Assembly: GCF_900111905.1 (NCBI RefSeq)
Contig: NZ_FOKM01000004.1
Coordinates: forward strand, 62,001 to 126,000
Origin: Rhizobium sp. NFR07
GTDB lineage: Bacteria; Pseudomonadota; Alphaproteobacteria; Rhizobiales; Rhizobiaceae
Reading direction: 5' to 3'
Length of the DNA: 64,000 bases
The notes beneath the pieces are model-generated. The model searched no databases. It saw only the letters and a program-made list of their open reading frames with translations, and was not told the DNA's origin. Both the position numbers and the translations under genes were made by a program. Positions within the stretch are counted from its first letter, which is position 1. Every line of letters starts with the position of its first letter. Positions 1 through 8,360 of the stretch are shown here, piece after piece.

Positions 1-108
1 GACGCAGATCGCCGCCACCCAGATGACCGAGATGAAGCGCCGCCCCAGAAGTCCGGCATAGGCCTCGACATAGGAGCGGAGCGTATAGAACATGCCCAAT
101 GGGTTCAT
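1..108 (-). CDS. tssM: TssM (IcmF-like) N-terminus, cut by window edge
   Basis: Only the first 36 codons are inside the window. The ATG at 106-108 overlaps the tssL stop (ATGA), and the reading begins MNPLGMFYTLRSYVEAYAG, then LLGRRFISVIWVAAICV, a basic stretch leading into a hydrophobic segment. TssM is the large inner-membrane protein of the T6SS envelope complex that pairs with TssL, and its N-terminus normally starts with transmembrane helices, which fits. The call rests mainly on position directly after tssK-tssL and on this membrane-anchor start. The remainder of the protein cannot be judged. Confidence 0.75.
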   Translation of the reverse strand, partial: MNPLGMFYTLRSYVEAYAGLLGRRFISVIWVAAICV

Positions 109-1631
109 GGCGCGAGGCCCCCTGCGGCCGGATTGGCCATATCTCGAATATCCATCTCGACCGGCGGCGACTTTATGCCGGCACCACTCAACTGCTCCTC
201 CGGATCCGCGAGAACCAGGATTTCCGTGCGGCGGTTCTTTTCGCGGCCTTCCGGCGTCGCATTGTCGGCGATCGGATCGCTGTCGGCGCGGCCTTCGGTC
301 AGAATCGCTTCGGGCCCGGTGAAGCCCGTGAGAATATCGCCGACGGCCTTGGCGCGCGCTTCCGACAGATGCCAGTTCGACGGGAACTGGATCGTCTTGA
401 TCGGCACGTTGTCGGTATAGCCGACGACGACGGCACGGAATTTCTCCTGCGCCAGCGCGCCGCCGATCTTGGATATGAGGTCGTGGAATTCGGAACTCAC
501 CTCGGCGCTGCCGACATCAAAGAGACCGGCATTATTGATGCGAACCAGAACCCGGTTGTTGCTCTCCGACAGCGAGACGAGCTTCTTCTCGACCTCCGGC
601 TGGAGGAAACGCATGAAGTTCTGCAGTCGCGTCGGTTGTGGAGGCGGCGGCGGCGGCTGCACGCGCGGCGGTTCGACCGGTGGCGGCGCCTGGGCGACCA
701 CCGGCTCCTTCGGCTTTTCGATCAGGATGCTCGGTGTGTCGCGTGGCGGCAAGTTGGCCAGCCGCTGGAACGTGTCGTCCGAGGCGCCGTTCAGCGACAG
801 CGTGAAGAAGAGATAGCCGAAGGCGAAGATCAGCGCGAGTACGGAGAGCAACGTCCACAATGCTGCGGCGGTGCGCAGCGGCTTGTGGCGGGCCGCCACA
901 CCCTTCCAGTGCGGCGAGAGCTCGCGTTCGAATACGCCATACTGGCCGAGCAGCGTCTTGTAGAGACTGTCGCGGATGCGGCCGAGTTCGAGATTGCCAC
1001 GCGGGGAAACGCGGGTGCGGCCCTCGAAGGCGAGCGACAGGGACAGGTAGATGAGAAGCAACAGGTCCTTGTTGGCGCCCGGCGTCTGGTGGAAGTGATC
1101 GAGCAGGTCGAATACCCGGTCGCCGCCGGTGACGTCCATATGGAAGGTCGAGACGAGGCCGGAACGGGCCCAGCCGGCGCGCACGCCCCAGGGCTTGCTC
1201 AGGACGACATCGTCGACCGTGGCGCAGATGATGTAGTGAGCGGCGCGGGCGCGTTCCGGGCTGATGCGGGCACCGGCGAGATCACGCTCGTAGCGGCCGA
1301 CCGCTTCCACCGCAACGCGACGCAGCTGTTCGATATCCGGCTGTTCCTCGGTATAGCGCAGCGCATGGGCGAGATTGAGCAGCGGTGCGGCGGACCGCAC
1401 CAGTGTCGGCACTTCCTCGCCGCCGAAGCGGAAGTCGCGGACCAGCGTCTCGACCGACCATCCGCCCTTGGGCAGCGGCTTCGGGGCAAGGCCATCGATG
1501 CCGGGCGTATCGAGGACATCGTCCAGCATTTCGGCCATGCGCGCGGCCGATTCCTTCTTCTTCTTGCCGTCTTCGGTCAGTTCGACGACGGTCGGCAGGT
1601 TCTGCCATTTCGATGCGGGTTCGTTGGTCAT
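105..1631 (-). CDS. tssL: TssL (DotU-like) with C-terminal OmpA domain
   Basis: TssL is an inner-membrane component of the T6SS envelope complex, binding TssM and TssK. The 508-residue product has a cytoplasmic DotU-type domain (about 60-250), one transmembrane helix (about 254-280), a proline-rich linker (about 315-345, including PPPPPPQP) and an OmpA-like peptidoglycan-binding domain (about 365-480). The last carries the signatures GYTDNVPI and SEARAKAV and ends NRRTEI, so this is the extended TssL that can anchor itself to peptidoglycan. The start ATG overlaps the tssK stop by 4 bases (ATGA), and the same arrangement links it to tssM, indicating translational coupling. Confidence 0.95.
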   Translation of the reverse strand: MTNEPASKWQNLPTVVELTEDGKKKKESAARMAEMLDDVLDTPGIDGLAPKPLPKGGWSVETLVRDFRFGGEEVPTLVRSAAPLLNLAHALRYTEEQPDIEQLRRVAVEAVGRYERDLAGARISPERARAAHYIICATVDDVVLSKPWGVRAGWARSGLVSTFHMDVTGGDRVFDLLDHFHQTPGANKDLLLLIYLSLSLAFEGRTRVSPRGNLELGRIRDSLYKTLLGQYGVFERELSPHWKGVAARHKPLRTAAALWTLLSVLALIFAFGYLFFTLSLNGASDDTFQRLANLPPRDTPSILIEKPKEPVVAQAPPPVEPPRVQPPPPPPQPTRLQNFMRFLQPEVEKKLVSLSESNNRVLVRINNAGLFDVGSAEVSSEFHDLISKIGGALAQEKFRAVVVGYTDNVPIKTIQFPSNWHLSEARAKAVGDILTGFTGPEAILTEGRADSDPIADNATPEGREKNRRTEILVLADPEEQLSGAGIKSPPVEMDIRDMANPAAGGLAP

Positions 1632-2968
1632 TCTCTAAGCGCCCACATTTCCATTTCGAGACCGGGGAAATCGCCTGCCAGATGCAGGGCGATGGCGCCC
1701 GAGGTTTCGAGTTGCTTCCAGAGAGGATTCTTGGTGTCGAGTTCGAAATAGATCGTGCCGGAGCGGTAAGGCAGCTGGCGCGGCAGGACCGGCAGCGGCC
1801 GGACCGGAATGCCGGGCAGCGCGACGTTGACCAGTTCGGCGATACGCTCGACCGGGCCGACCTTGATCTGAGCCGGCAGCTTGCGGCGGACATCCTCGGC
1901 CGACATTTCGGCGCGCACCGCCAGCACGAAGCCGGCATCCTTGAGCAGCGACCGGTCGTTGATCGTGCCGACGCGCACGCCATGACGGCGTTCGGCAAGC
2001 TCGATCGAGACGGCAGCCTGTTCGAGGACAGAAGACAGCGAAGCGCGCAGGTCGTCGTAGACGGCGGCGAACGTGCCCTTCAGATCGTCATGCCGATAGG
2101 GCGGGAAATCGGTGGCCCGCTTGCGTTCGGTGGTGAAGGTGGCGAGCTCGCCGGCCAGCTGGATGCAGGTCTCGTAGAAGTCGGTCGGATGGATGCGCGT
2201 CGCATTGGCAGCGATGTGCTTCAGCATCGGATCGGCGCGGTTGAGGATCTGCAGCAGGAAATAGTCGCCGACTTCCGCCGTGCCGCGAATGGTCGGATCG
2301 CCGATGCGTTCGGCGATCGCCTCGGCGCGATGGCGCACGATGCCGAGAAGCTCCGTCATCAGCTCGGAAAGCCTTGGCTCCGCAGCGCAGTTAAGGCTCG
2401 GCGCGATGAAATCGGGGTCGAGGATAACGGCACGGTCGGAGCGGACCTCGATGATGCGGGCAAGCCCGATCAGCTCGTAGCCGGCGAGATCATCGCCGGT
2501 CTTTAGGTAGCGCAGGCTCAAGCGCCCGACATCGATCGGCGCCATGAAGTCGGTCTCGACATTGGCGTCCGGCGCTTCGTAGTTGGAGGCGGTCATGCGC
2601 ACACTGTTGAACCGTGCCCCACCGTTCAGCGCGACATCCGGCTTGCCCGGCTGGCGGGCGGGCAGGGCGAGATAGATGACAGCGTTCTTGACGCTTTCGT
2701 CGAGATCGAGCGCCGGCGGCAGGTCGGTGTCGATGGGGGCCTCGAAGGGGGTGCCATCGGGCAGGATGCCGCGCAGGTTGGAGAGCGCGAACTGACCGAT
2801 CGCCAGCGCACTGCGGTCGATGCCGATCTCGGCCACGCCCCAGGGATAGGGCGTCAGGCCACGGGTCGTGGTTCTGACGAGCCTTTCCGTCCAGCGGTCC
2901 GCCTGCTGGAAATGCTGGACGCGGAGGAACATGCCCTCGCTCCAGGCCACCCGGTTTTCATTTCTCAT
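1628..2968 (-). CDS. tssK: TssK, T6SS baseplate-membrane adaptor
   Basis: TssK connects the T6SS baseplate wedge (TssEFG) to the TssJLM membrane complex. The 446-residue product opens with the family signature VAWSEGMFLRVQHFQQADR, where the EGMFL..QHFQ core is diagnostic, and has the expected length. It overlaps fha upstream by 11 bases and tssL downstream by 4 bases, placing it in the middle of a tightly coupled operon. The start ATG at 2966-2968 lies inside the end of fha. Confidence 0.95.
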   Translation of the reverse strand: MRNENRVAWSEGMFLRVQHFQQADRWTERLVRTTTRGLTPYPWGVAEIGIDRSALAIGQFALSNLRGILPDGTPFEAPIDTDLPPALDLDESVKNAVIYLALPARQPGKPDVALNGGARFNSVRMTASNYEAPDANVETDFMAPIDVGRLSLRYLKTGDDLAGYELIGLARIIEVRSDRAVILDPDFIAPSLNCAAEPRLSELMTELLGIVRHRAEAIAERIGDPTIRGTAEVGDYFLLQILNRADPMLKHIAANATRIHPTDFYETCIQLAGELATFTTERKRATDFPPYRHDDLKGTFAAVYDDLRASLSSVLEQAAVSIELAERRHGVRVGTINDRSLLKDAGFVLAVRAEMSAEDVRRKLPAQIKVGPVERIAELVNVALPGIPVRPLPVLPRQLPYRSGTIYFELDTKNPLWKQLETSGAIALHLAGDFPGLEMEMWALRE

Positions 2969-4193
2969 CGTCGCGGTCTTCTCTCTCTGCTGCAGGCGGG
3001 TTCGTCACCGGGCTCGTTTCTTCCGTTCGCATCATGGCGTCGCGGAAGACATCACGGACCGACAGCGTCCTGCCGTTCTTTTCGAATTGTGCTTTGTAGG
3101 CCTGCCAGTAGTCGCGGCCGCGCAGGAAGCTCAGCGATCCGAGCGGGCCGGCATTGGCATCCGCTCGGGATTCGATGATGCGCGGTTCCATCGTCTGTTC
3201 GGCGTGGTGCAGGAGGCTTTCCAGCGCCGATTGCAGCTTTTCCTGGCGGGCGACCAGCTGCTCGATGCGCGTCACCTGGGGCTCTTCGCCGTCACGGGCA
3301 AAGAAGTCCGGTGCGGCTTCCGTCGCGGGGAGATCAAGGCCGAGCGCGGTGAACGACGCTTCGAGCGCCTCTTCCAGGCGGTAGAGCAGGGGATCGAGCT
3401 TGCGGCCGAGTTCGACGGAGCGGCCGAGTGGGAATGAGGCCGGAGGTACCTCACTCGCCGCGGGTTCGTCTGGCGGCGCATTGTCGTTGACCGTCTGCAG
3501 CGCTTCGGGAGGCCGCGTCTCGACCGGCCGGATGCGCGATACCGGAACGGCGACATGGGTGGCCGAACCGTGTTCCAGATGGCTGCTGTATTCGGAATGG
3601 CCGGTGCCGGTCTCTTCGAGATTCCAGTCATCCGGCAGGATGTTGCCGGTCGTGCGGATCTCCGGGGGACCGCTCCAGCCGATATCGACATTGCGTGACG
3701 GAGACGGGCCTTCCTTCCTGGCGATCGGCTCCAGCCAGTCTTCCGAGACCTGATTGCCGAGAATGCCGGTGGCGGTGCGACCGCCGGGCGTGATGTCGGC
3801 CAGGATGGAAGAGATCGTCAGCGGCTCGTCGCTGATCGCGTAGCTGGTGTCCGGGTCTTCGAGATCCCGATGGGCTTCGCCGGAGATGTGGACGGAAAAT
3901 GCCACGCCGCCCACTTCCAGCCGGGACTGGTCGGACAGCCTCGCTGTCTCGCCTTCATGCACGACGACGCCGTCGACCCGCGAGCCGTTGGCGCTCTGGT
4001 CGCGCAGGACAAACCCTTGGGCGTCTCGCTCGATCGTGCAATGCAGCTTGGAGACCGACCGCTGTTCCTGCGGAACCTGCCAGTCGCAATCGGGCGAGCG
4101 GCCGATCGTGCGGCGGCCGCGCTCGAAGAACCATTTGGGCCGGCCGGCCGGCATGCCGCCGTCGCCAGCGACCGTCTTCAACTCAAGCCGCAT
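2958..4193 (-). CDS. fha: FHA-domain T6SS protein (Fha/TagH-like)
   Basis: This is a 411-residue protein with an N-terminal forkhead-associated domain (about 10-100) containing the phosphothreonine-pocket motifs GRSPDCDW, SVSKLHC and NGSRVDG. Low-complexity and conserved C-terminal regions follow. In Agrobacterium-type systems the Fha protein is recognised after threonine phosphorylation by the kinase PpkA and then promotes TssL binding and Hcp secretion. No ppkA is visible here, but it would be expected beyond tssM to the left. The gene overlaps tssG by 11 bases. FHA identity is certain; phospho-dependent control is inferred from the family. Confidence 0.9.
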   Translation of the reverse strand: MRLELKTVAGDGGMPAGRPKWFFERGRRTIGRSPDCDWQVPQEQRSVSKLHCTIERDAQGFVLRDQSANGSRVDGVVVHEGETARLSDQSRLEVGGVAFSVHISGEAHRDLEDPDTSYAISDEPLTISSILADITPGGRTATGILGNQVSEDWLEPIARKEGPSPSRNVDIGWSGPPEIRTTGNILPDDWNLEETGTGHSEYSSHLEHGSATHVAVPVSRIRPVETRPPEALQTVNDNAPPDEPAASEVPPASFPLGRSVELGRKLDPLLYRLEEALEASFTALGLDLPATEAAPDFFARDGEEPQVTRIEQLVARQEKLQSALESLLHHAEQTMEPRIIESRADANAGPLGSLSFLRGRDYWQAYKAQFEKNGRTLSVRDVFRDAMMRTEETSPVTNPPAAEREDRDDEK

Positions 4194-5235
4194 ATTCGCC
4201 TCCCATCGATGCCACCGGTTTGGGTTCGACGATTACCGCGTCGTCGCTGTCCTTCGCTGCCGGTGCCACCCTTGCCCAGCTGTTCCAGCCGAGACGCGGC
4301 CGATCGCCGGAGGCTCCGTCCGTCTGGCCGAGCTGACAGAAGGGAACGTCTTCCTTTTTCAGGATGACCTGGATGTCGAAATCGAGCGCCGAACCGACAT
4401 AGAGTCTCGTCAGGGCGAAGAGCTCCGTGATGTTGCGACCACCCGGCGTCAGCGACAGGTAGTCCCTGTAGGCAAGCGGGCCGACGATGACGCGGAAGCC
4501 GCCGCTGAAATCATGGATGGCCGTGCCGGCGGTGGCGTTGATGCCGAGTTGGACACCTTGCGGTGCTCCCATTCGGCTGCGTTCCTGTTCCGGAATGGTC
4601 AGCCAGCGCGGGCGGAACAGTTCGATTTCCACTGGCAGGCCGCTGAATTCGGTCAGCATTGCGCGTAGGTTGGAGGCATTGCGGTTGCGCGCGGCGAAGA
4701 AGCCGGAAAAGCGCAGGATCACGTCCTCGTCGACACCGCTCTTTTCCTTAAGCTTGCGGGTACCGAAGCCGGTCAGCGCGAACAGCGTGGTGATGAAGCC
4801 GTTGTCTTCGCGGCGCTGGCCCCAGCGCAAACGTCGCGCGATGCGATATTTTTCCGATGCGTCGGCAAAGAGTTCTGCCATGCGTGTGCTGAACAGGTCG
4901 AAGAAGCTCGCGAGCCCCTTCGACCTGTTCCGCTCCTCGCGCATGATCAGTTCATTGTAGTTGGCCGGCATCGAGCCGACCGGGCCGGTCAGGCCCGCGA
5001 ACGCGCTGCGCAACGTGGTGCGCACGCCTTTCTGCCTGAAGCCGCTGACCGGCAGCGGCGCCGGCGAGACGCCCGTATGGGATGCGATCTCCAGTTCTCC
5101 CGATGCCCCGTCCGTTTCCGCGGCCGCCTGCGCCACGCGGAATGCCGTCACCGGGTCGAAGCGGCCGGGGTCGCGTTCGAGCAGGTCGACAAGCGTGTCG
5201 CGTGTTTCGGGTTGGCGCAGCGTCGAGAGATCCAT
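4183..5235 (-). CDS. tssG: TssG baseplate protein
   Basis: This 350-residue protein is placed as TssG (ImpH/VasB), part of the T6SS baseplate wedge with TssE, TssF and TssK. Family-like stretches include GFRQKGVRTTLRSAFAGLTGPVG near residue 60-85 and the LTPGGRN segment near the C-terminus. It lies directly downstream of tssF, 21 bases after its stop, and overlaps fha, which is the standard F-G order. A purine-rich AAAGGA lies about 12 bases before the ATG. The family call is strong, supported by both sequence and operon position. Confidence 0.93.
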   Translation of the reverse strand: MDLSTLRQPETRDTLVDLLERDPGRFDPVTAFRVAQAAAETDGASGELEIASHTGVSPAPLPVSGFRQKGVRTTLRSAFAGLTGPVGSMPANYNELIMREERNRSKGLASFFDLFSTRMAELFADASEKYRIARRLRWGQRREDNGFITTLFALTGFGTRKLKEKSGVDEDVILRFSGFFAARNRNASNLRAMLTEFSGLPVEIELFRPRWLTIPEQERSRMGAPQGVQLGINATAGTAIHDFSGGFRVIVGPLAYRDYLSLTPGGRNITELFALTRLYVGSALDFDIQVILKKEDVPFCQLGQTDGASGDRPRLGWNSWARVAPAAKDSDDAVIVEPKPVASMGGEYAA

Positions 5236-5256
5236 GGGGCTATCGCAGTCCTTTCG

Positions 5257-7038
5257 TTAAAGCAGCGGCCGTTCGGCGGCGCGGGCCGGCCAGCGGGCAA
5301 TGGGTTTCGACTGGCCCTTCATCGAGATGGTCAGGCGGGTGAAGCTGTTGACGGACGTGTAGAGGCTGAAGAACCGGTCGAGCACGGCTCCGAACAGATA
5401 AGCCGACGGCCGGTCGATTGCCGCCGGGTCGAATTCCAGTTCGATCTCGGTTCCCGGCACCATGCCGCCGCTGCCGAGCCGGGCGGTCGAGGTGGAAGCC
5501 TTGATGCGGATCAGTGCATCGACGAGCTGCTTCGTCTCGGGGCTGTCGCGGAAGCCGTAGAGCGACAGGACGTCCTTGAGCGCCGCGCCCTCGTTGTCGA
5601 AGAGCGAGAGATGATTGAGCAGAAGATGCGAGACGAGCCGCCAGTTGCGGCCGTCCTGATCGTTCATCCGCACCGATGGCGTCGGCGGCATCAGCGCTTC
5701 CACGCCGGACACGGCTTCGTGGCCGGAGGCGAGCTGCAGGAAGGGGTGGCCACCGCCGAAGGGAAGCTGTTCGGGCAGTTCGCGGTTGAGGCAGAGCGTA
5801 TCGACGCTGGCGACGGCATCGATCGGTCCGGCGAAGCGGCGGTCGCGATCGACGAAGGCGATCTCCATGTCGCTTGTGCCGTCATCCTCGTCGAAACGGC
5901 GATAGGCCTGCCAGTAGCTGGTGCTGTTGCCGGCACGTTGGCTGCGGCCGAAGAAAGGCTGGCAGAACTCCTCCTGGCCGCGTGAACCGGTGAGCAGGAC
6001 CCGGTCGATCGCATAAATCTCGCGGGTCTTCTGGCGGCGGGCATCGGGCAGCAGCCGGTATTCGGTGCGAGTGCCGTCGACCGAGATCGGCTCGCAGGTC
6101 TGGCGGAACAGATTGACGACAGGCGTTGCATTCAGCGCGAAATCGCGGGCCGAGACGGTGCGCTCGAGCTTCGTGTCGGTTTCCTTGAGATAGATGAAGA
6201 TTTCGAGAGCCTGATCTTTCCAGGCGCTCAGGCCCTCGATGTCGAGGAACAGGTATTTCTGCGGCAGCGCGAAGAATTCGGTGAGCATGCGGTAGCCGAT
6301 GAAGCTCGGCGCCGGATAGGGTAGCATCGCCTCGTCAGGCTCGAAACCGACCTGCTTCAGATTGCGTGCCGGCAGGAAGACAGGTTCGCGATCGTCGCCG
6401 TGGCGGGCGAGCGCGATGCCGAGCGTGTGGTTGGCGAGCAGTTCGTAGATGGCAACCGCCTGGCTCCAGGCGGACGGGATGTGCAGACGCACCCGGTCGA
6501 TGCCGAGATCGCCGAAGGGCTTTCTGGCGTCGAGGGTGCGGATCGACAGGCGCAGGCAGCCGGCGACGCCGTTATAGGGCGAGAGAGGGGCGTTGATCGG
6601 CTGACCGGCAAGCGATGCGCCGGTGATTTCGATCGGCGCCATTTCCACATCCTGCGTGGTGCGGAAGCGGCAGGACTCGCCGCCGATCGGTTCCGCCAGG
6701 ATTTCGGTATGGCGGGGCACCGTCTGGACCGAAGCCAGTGTATCGGACGGCTTGAAGCGGACGATGCTCATCGAGGGCAGCGGCGCGAGATAATGGGGGT
6801 AGAGCGTTTCCAGCAGTCCGTCGGTCAGTTCCGGAAACTCGTCGTCGAGTTTTTGACGCACACGGGCGGCGGAATAGGCGAAACTCTGGATCAGGCGCTC
6901 GACATGCGGGTCGTCGGCGACGTCGCCGGTCATGCGCAGGCGGCCGGCGATCTTCGGGAAGGCATCGGCAAAGCGGGCGGCCCTGCGGCGCAGCGCCACC
7001 AGTTCCTCGTTGTAGCGATGAAGAAAGCCTTCAGCCAT
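5257..7038 (-). CDS. tssF: TssF baseplate protein
   Basis: TssF (ImpG/VasA) is the large T6SS baseplate wedge protein. The start at 7038 gives 593 residues beginning MAEGFLHRYNEELVALRRRA, the family N-terminus, followed by FAYSAARVRQKLDDEFPEL and LYPHYLAPLPSM, both highly characteristic. The reading frame stays open 25 codons further upstream, but that extension lies within tssE and is not family-like. The gene overlaps the 3' end of tssE by 8 bases. Confidence 0.95.
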   Translation of the reverse strand: MAEGFLHRYNEELVALRRRAARFADAFPKIAGRLRMTGDVADDPHVERLIQSFAYSAARVRQKLDDEFPELTDGLLETLYPHYLAPLPSMSIVRFKPSDTLASVQTVPRHTEILAEPIGGESCRFRTTQDVEMAPIEITGASLAGQPINAPLSPYNGVAGCLRLSIRTLDARKPFGDLGIDRVRLHIPSAWSQAVAIYELLANHTLGIALARHGDDREPVFLPARNLKQVGFEPDEAMLPYPAPSFIGYRMLTEFFALPQKYLFLDIEGLSAWKDQALEIFIYLKETDTKLERTVSARDFALNATPVVNLFRQTCEPISVDGTRTEYRLLPDARRQKTREIYAIDRVLLTGSRGQEEFCQPFFGRSQRAGNSTSYWQAYRRFDEDDGTSDMEIAFVDRDRRFAGPIDAVASVDTLCLNRELPEQLPFGGGHPFLQLASGHEAVSGVEALMPPTPSVRMNDQDGRNWRLVSHLLLNHLSLFDNEGAALKDVLSLYGFRDSPETKQLVDALIRIKASTSTARLGSGGMVPGTEIELEFDPAAIDRPSAYLFGAVLDRFFSLYTSVNSFTRLTISMKGQSKPIARWPARAAERPLL

Positions 7039-7540
7039 TCGCCGCCTCCACGAGGAAACGCTGGGTCGACGGGTCGATGGTGGATTCGAAGCTGATCGGC
7101 GGCATGCCTTCATGCAGGCGGAAGGTCGCCTGGATGCGCATGCGCAGGGCGCGCTCGGTCATCGTCCGGCTTTTCAGAATGGTGACACGAACATCGGACA
7201 GCCGCGTCTCGAACATTGAGATGCGGCGCTCGATCATCCGGGCGAGCTGCAGCTTGGCTTCGTCGGTGACGAGATTTGCCGACACCATGCCATCTACGCC
7301 ATAGCTGACCAGCGCGCTTTTCAGCTCGGCAAGCTCTGACGGCGGCGCGACCGGGCAGCGGCGGGTGTTGAGCAGAGCCTCGAGGTCGCGGCGGATCGAT
7401 TCCCGAACCTCGCGGATCTGGTCGGTCACACTGATCGGTGGGTCGAAGTCGCGGTCGGGCGCGTCGTCGATCAGCCTGTCCAGGATCGAACGGGCAAGAA
7501 CGCGGTCACGCGGCCGGTAGCGCTCCAGCGGGTCAGCCAT
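7031..7540 (-). CDS. tssE: TssE, gp25-like baseplate/sheath initiator
   Basis: TssE is the lysozyme-like gp25 homologue of the T6SS baseplate that helps start sheath polymerisation. The chosen start (ATG 7538-7540) gives 169 residues. A gp25-type domain with an RRDLEALLNTRR motif and a LVSYGVDG stretch is visible. The frame remains open for another 100 codons upstream, but that part is the out-of-frame shadow of tagJ, so the longer version is rejected. It overlaps tagJ by 8 bases upstream and tssF by 8 bases downstream. Confidence 0.92.
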   Translation of the reverse strand: MADPLERYRPRDRVLARSILDRLIDDAPDRDFDPPISVTDQIREVRESIRRDLEALLNTRRCPVAPPSELAELKSALVSYGVDGMVSANLVTDEAKLQLARMIERRISMFETRLSDVRVTILKSRTMTERALRMRIQATFRLHEGMPPISFESTIDPSTQRFLVEAANG

Positions 7541-8360
7541 GCGCGACCTCGCGGGCGGCATTGGTGGTGATGGCTTCCAGACTTTCGGTATCATGGAAGG
7601 AGGCGAGGTCATCGCCGGCGAGGAAGCAGCGCTGGCCGCGGCCGGTGGTGATGCCGATCGGCTCCTCCACCCAGTCGGTCTCGCGGCCGAGGCGCAGCAG
7701 ATTCTCCGTGCCGGTGCCGTGATAGATGGCCGGCAGCAGGACAGGGGCCACGGCACCGTCGACCAGCGACAGTTCGGCGCGGCGGAAGGCGAGGTCGCGG
7801 GGGCGGGCGATCGGCTCGATGGTGAGGCCGGCGATCTTGTCAAAGTCGATCCACAGATAGGCGCCGCCGGTCATGATCACTTCCAGCGCATGGGGCGTGC
7901 GGTCGTCGAGGTCGCGGAAATCGGACACGCGCTTGCCGTTCAGCACCAATCCGCGTTCACCGCGAAGCTCTTCCAGGCGTTCGAGTTCAGCCTTGGCTTC
8001 GGCGCCGTCACCCATACGGTGCGCGATGCCGACACGGATGGCGAGCTTGTCGAGTTCGCTCGGCCCTTGCGGAAATTCCGGCACGGCGCCGGTCTTGAAC
8101 CAGGCATCACGGGCGGCCATGCCGCGCAGCTCGTTGCGAAGCAGTGCAAAGCCCATGGTCGCATCCGGCGCGAAGGTGACGGCGAGGCCGCACTGGTTGT
8201 CGGCGCGCTCATAGTCGCCGGCCAGAACCAGTAGGTCGATATAGAGATTGCGGCCCTCCTTGTCGGACGGGTTCGATTTCAGATGCGCCTTGGCGGCATC
8301 GAGCGCTTCATCGAGAGCGTTTTCGCTAAGCGCACGGGCGATGCTTTCGGACAGCGTCAT
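7533..8360 (-). CDS. tagJ: TagJ/ImpE family T6SS accessory protein
   Basis: This 275-residue protein has a tetratricopeptide-like alpha-helical N-terminus (about 1-110, e.g. DEALDAAKAHLKSNPSDKEG) followed by an ImpE/SciE domain with the motif GGAYLWIDFDKI. TagJ binds the N-terminus of TssB in other T6SS and is thought to modulate sheath turnover by ClpV; it is an accessory, not a core, component. Its position between tssC' and tssE matches Agrobacterium-type clusters. Overlaps of 4 bases with tssC' and 8 bases with tssE indicate coupling. Confidence 0.9.
   Translation of the reverse strand: MTLSESIARALSENALDEALDAAKAHLKSNPSDKEGRNLYIDLLVLAGDYERADNQCGLAVTFAPDATMGFALLRNELRGMAARDAWFKTGAVPEFPQGPSELDKLAIRVGIAHRMGDGAEAKAELERLEELRGERGLVLNGKRVSDFRDLDDRTPHALEVIMTGGAYLWIDFDKIAGLTIEPIARPRDLAFRRAELSLVDGAVAPVLLPAIYHGTGTENLLRLGRETDWVEEPIGITTGRGQRCFLAGDDLASFHDTESLEAITTNAAREVAHG

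Noticed and set aside
99-1751. Long plus-strand open frame opposite tssL
   Set aside because: It is antisense to a clear TssL with DotU and OmpA domains; high GC leaves the opposite strand open and the translation is arginine-rich without family features.
7541-7843. N-terminal extension of tssE
   Set aside because: The extra 100 codons are an out-of-frame shadow of tagJ with Ser/Pro/Arg-rich low-quality sequence, and a normal TssE start exists at 7540.
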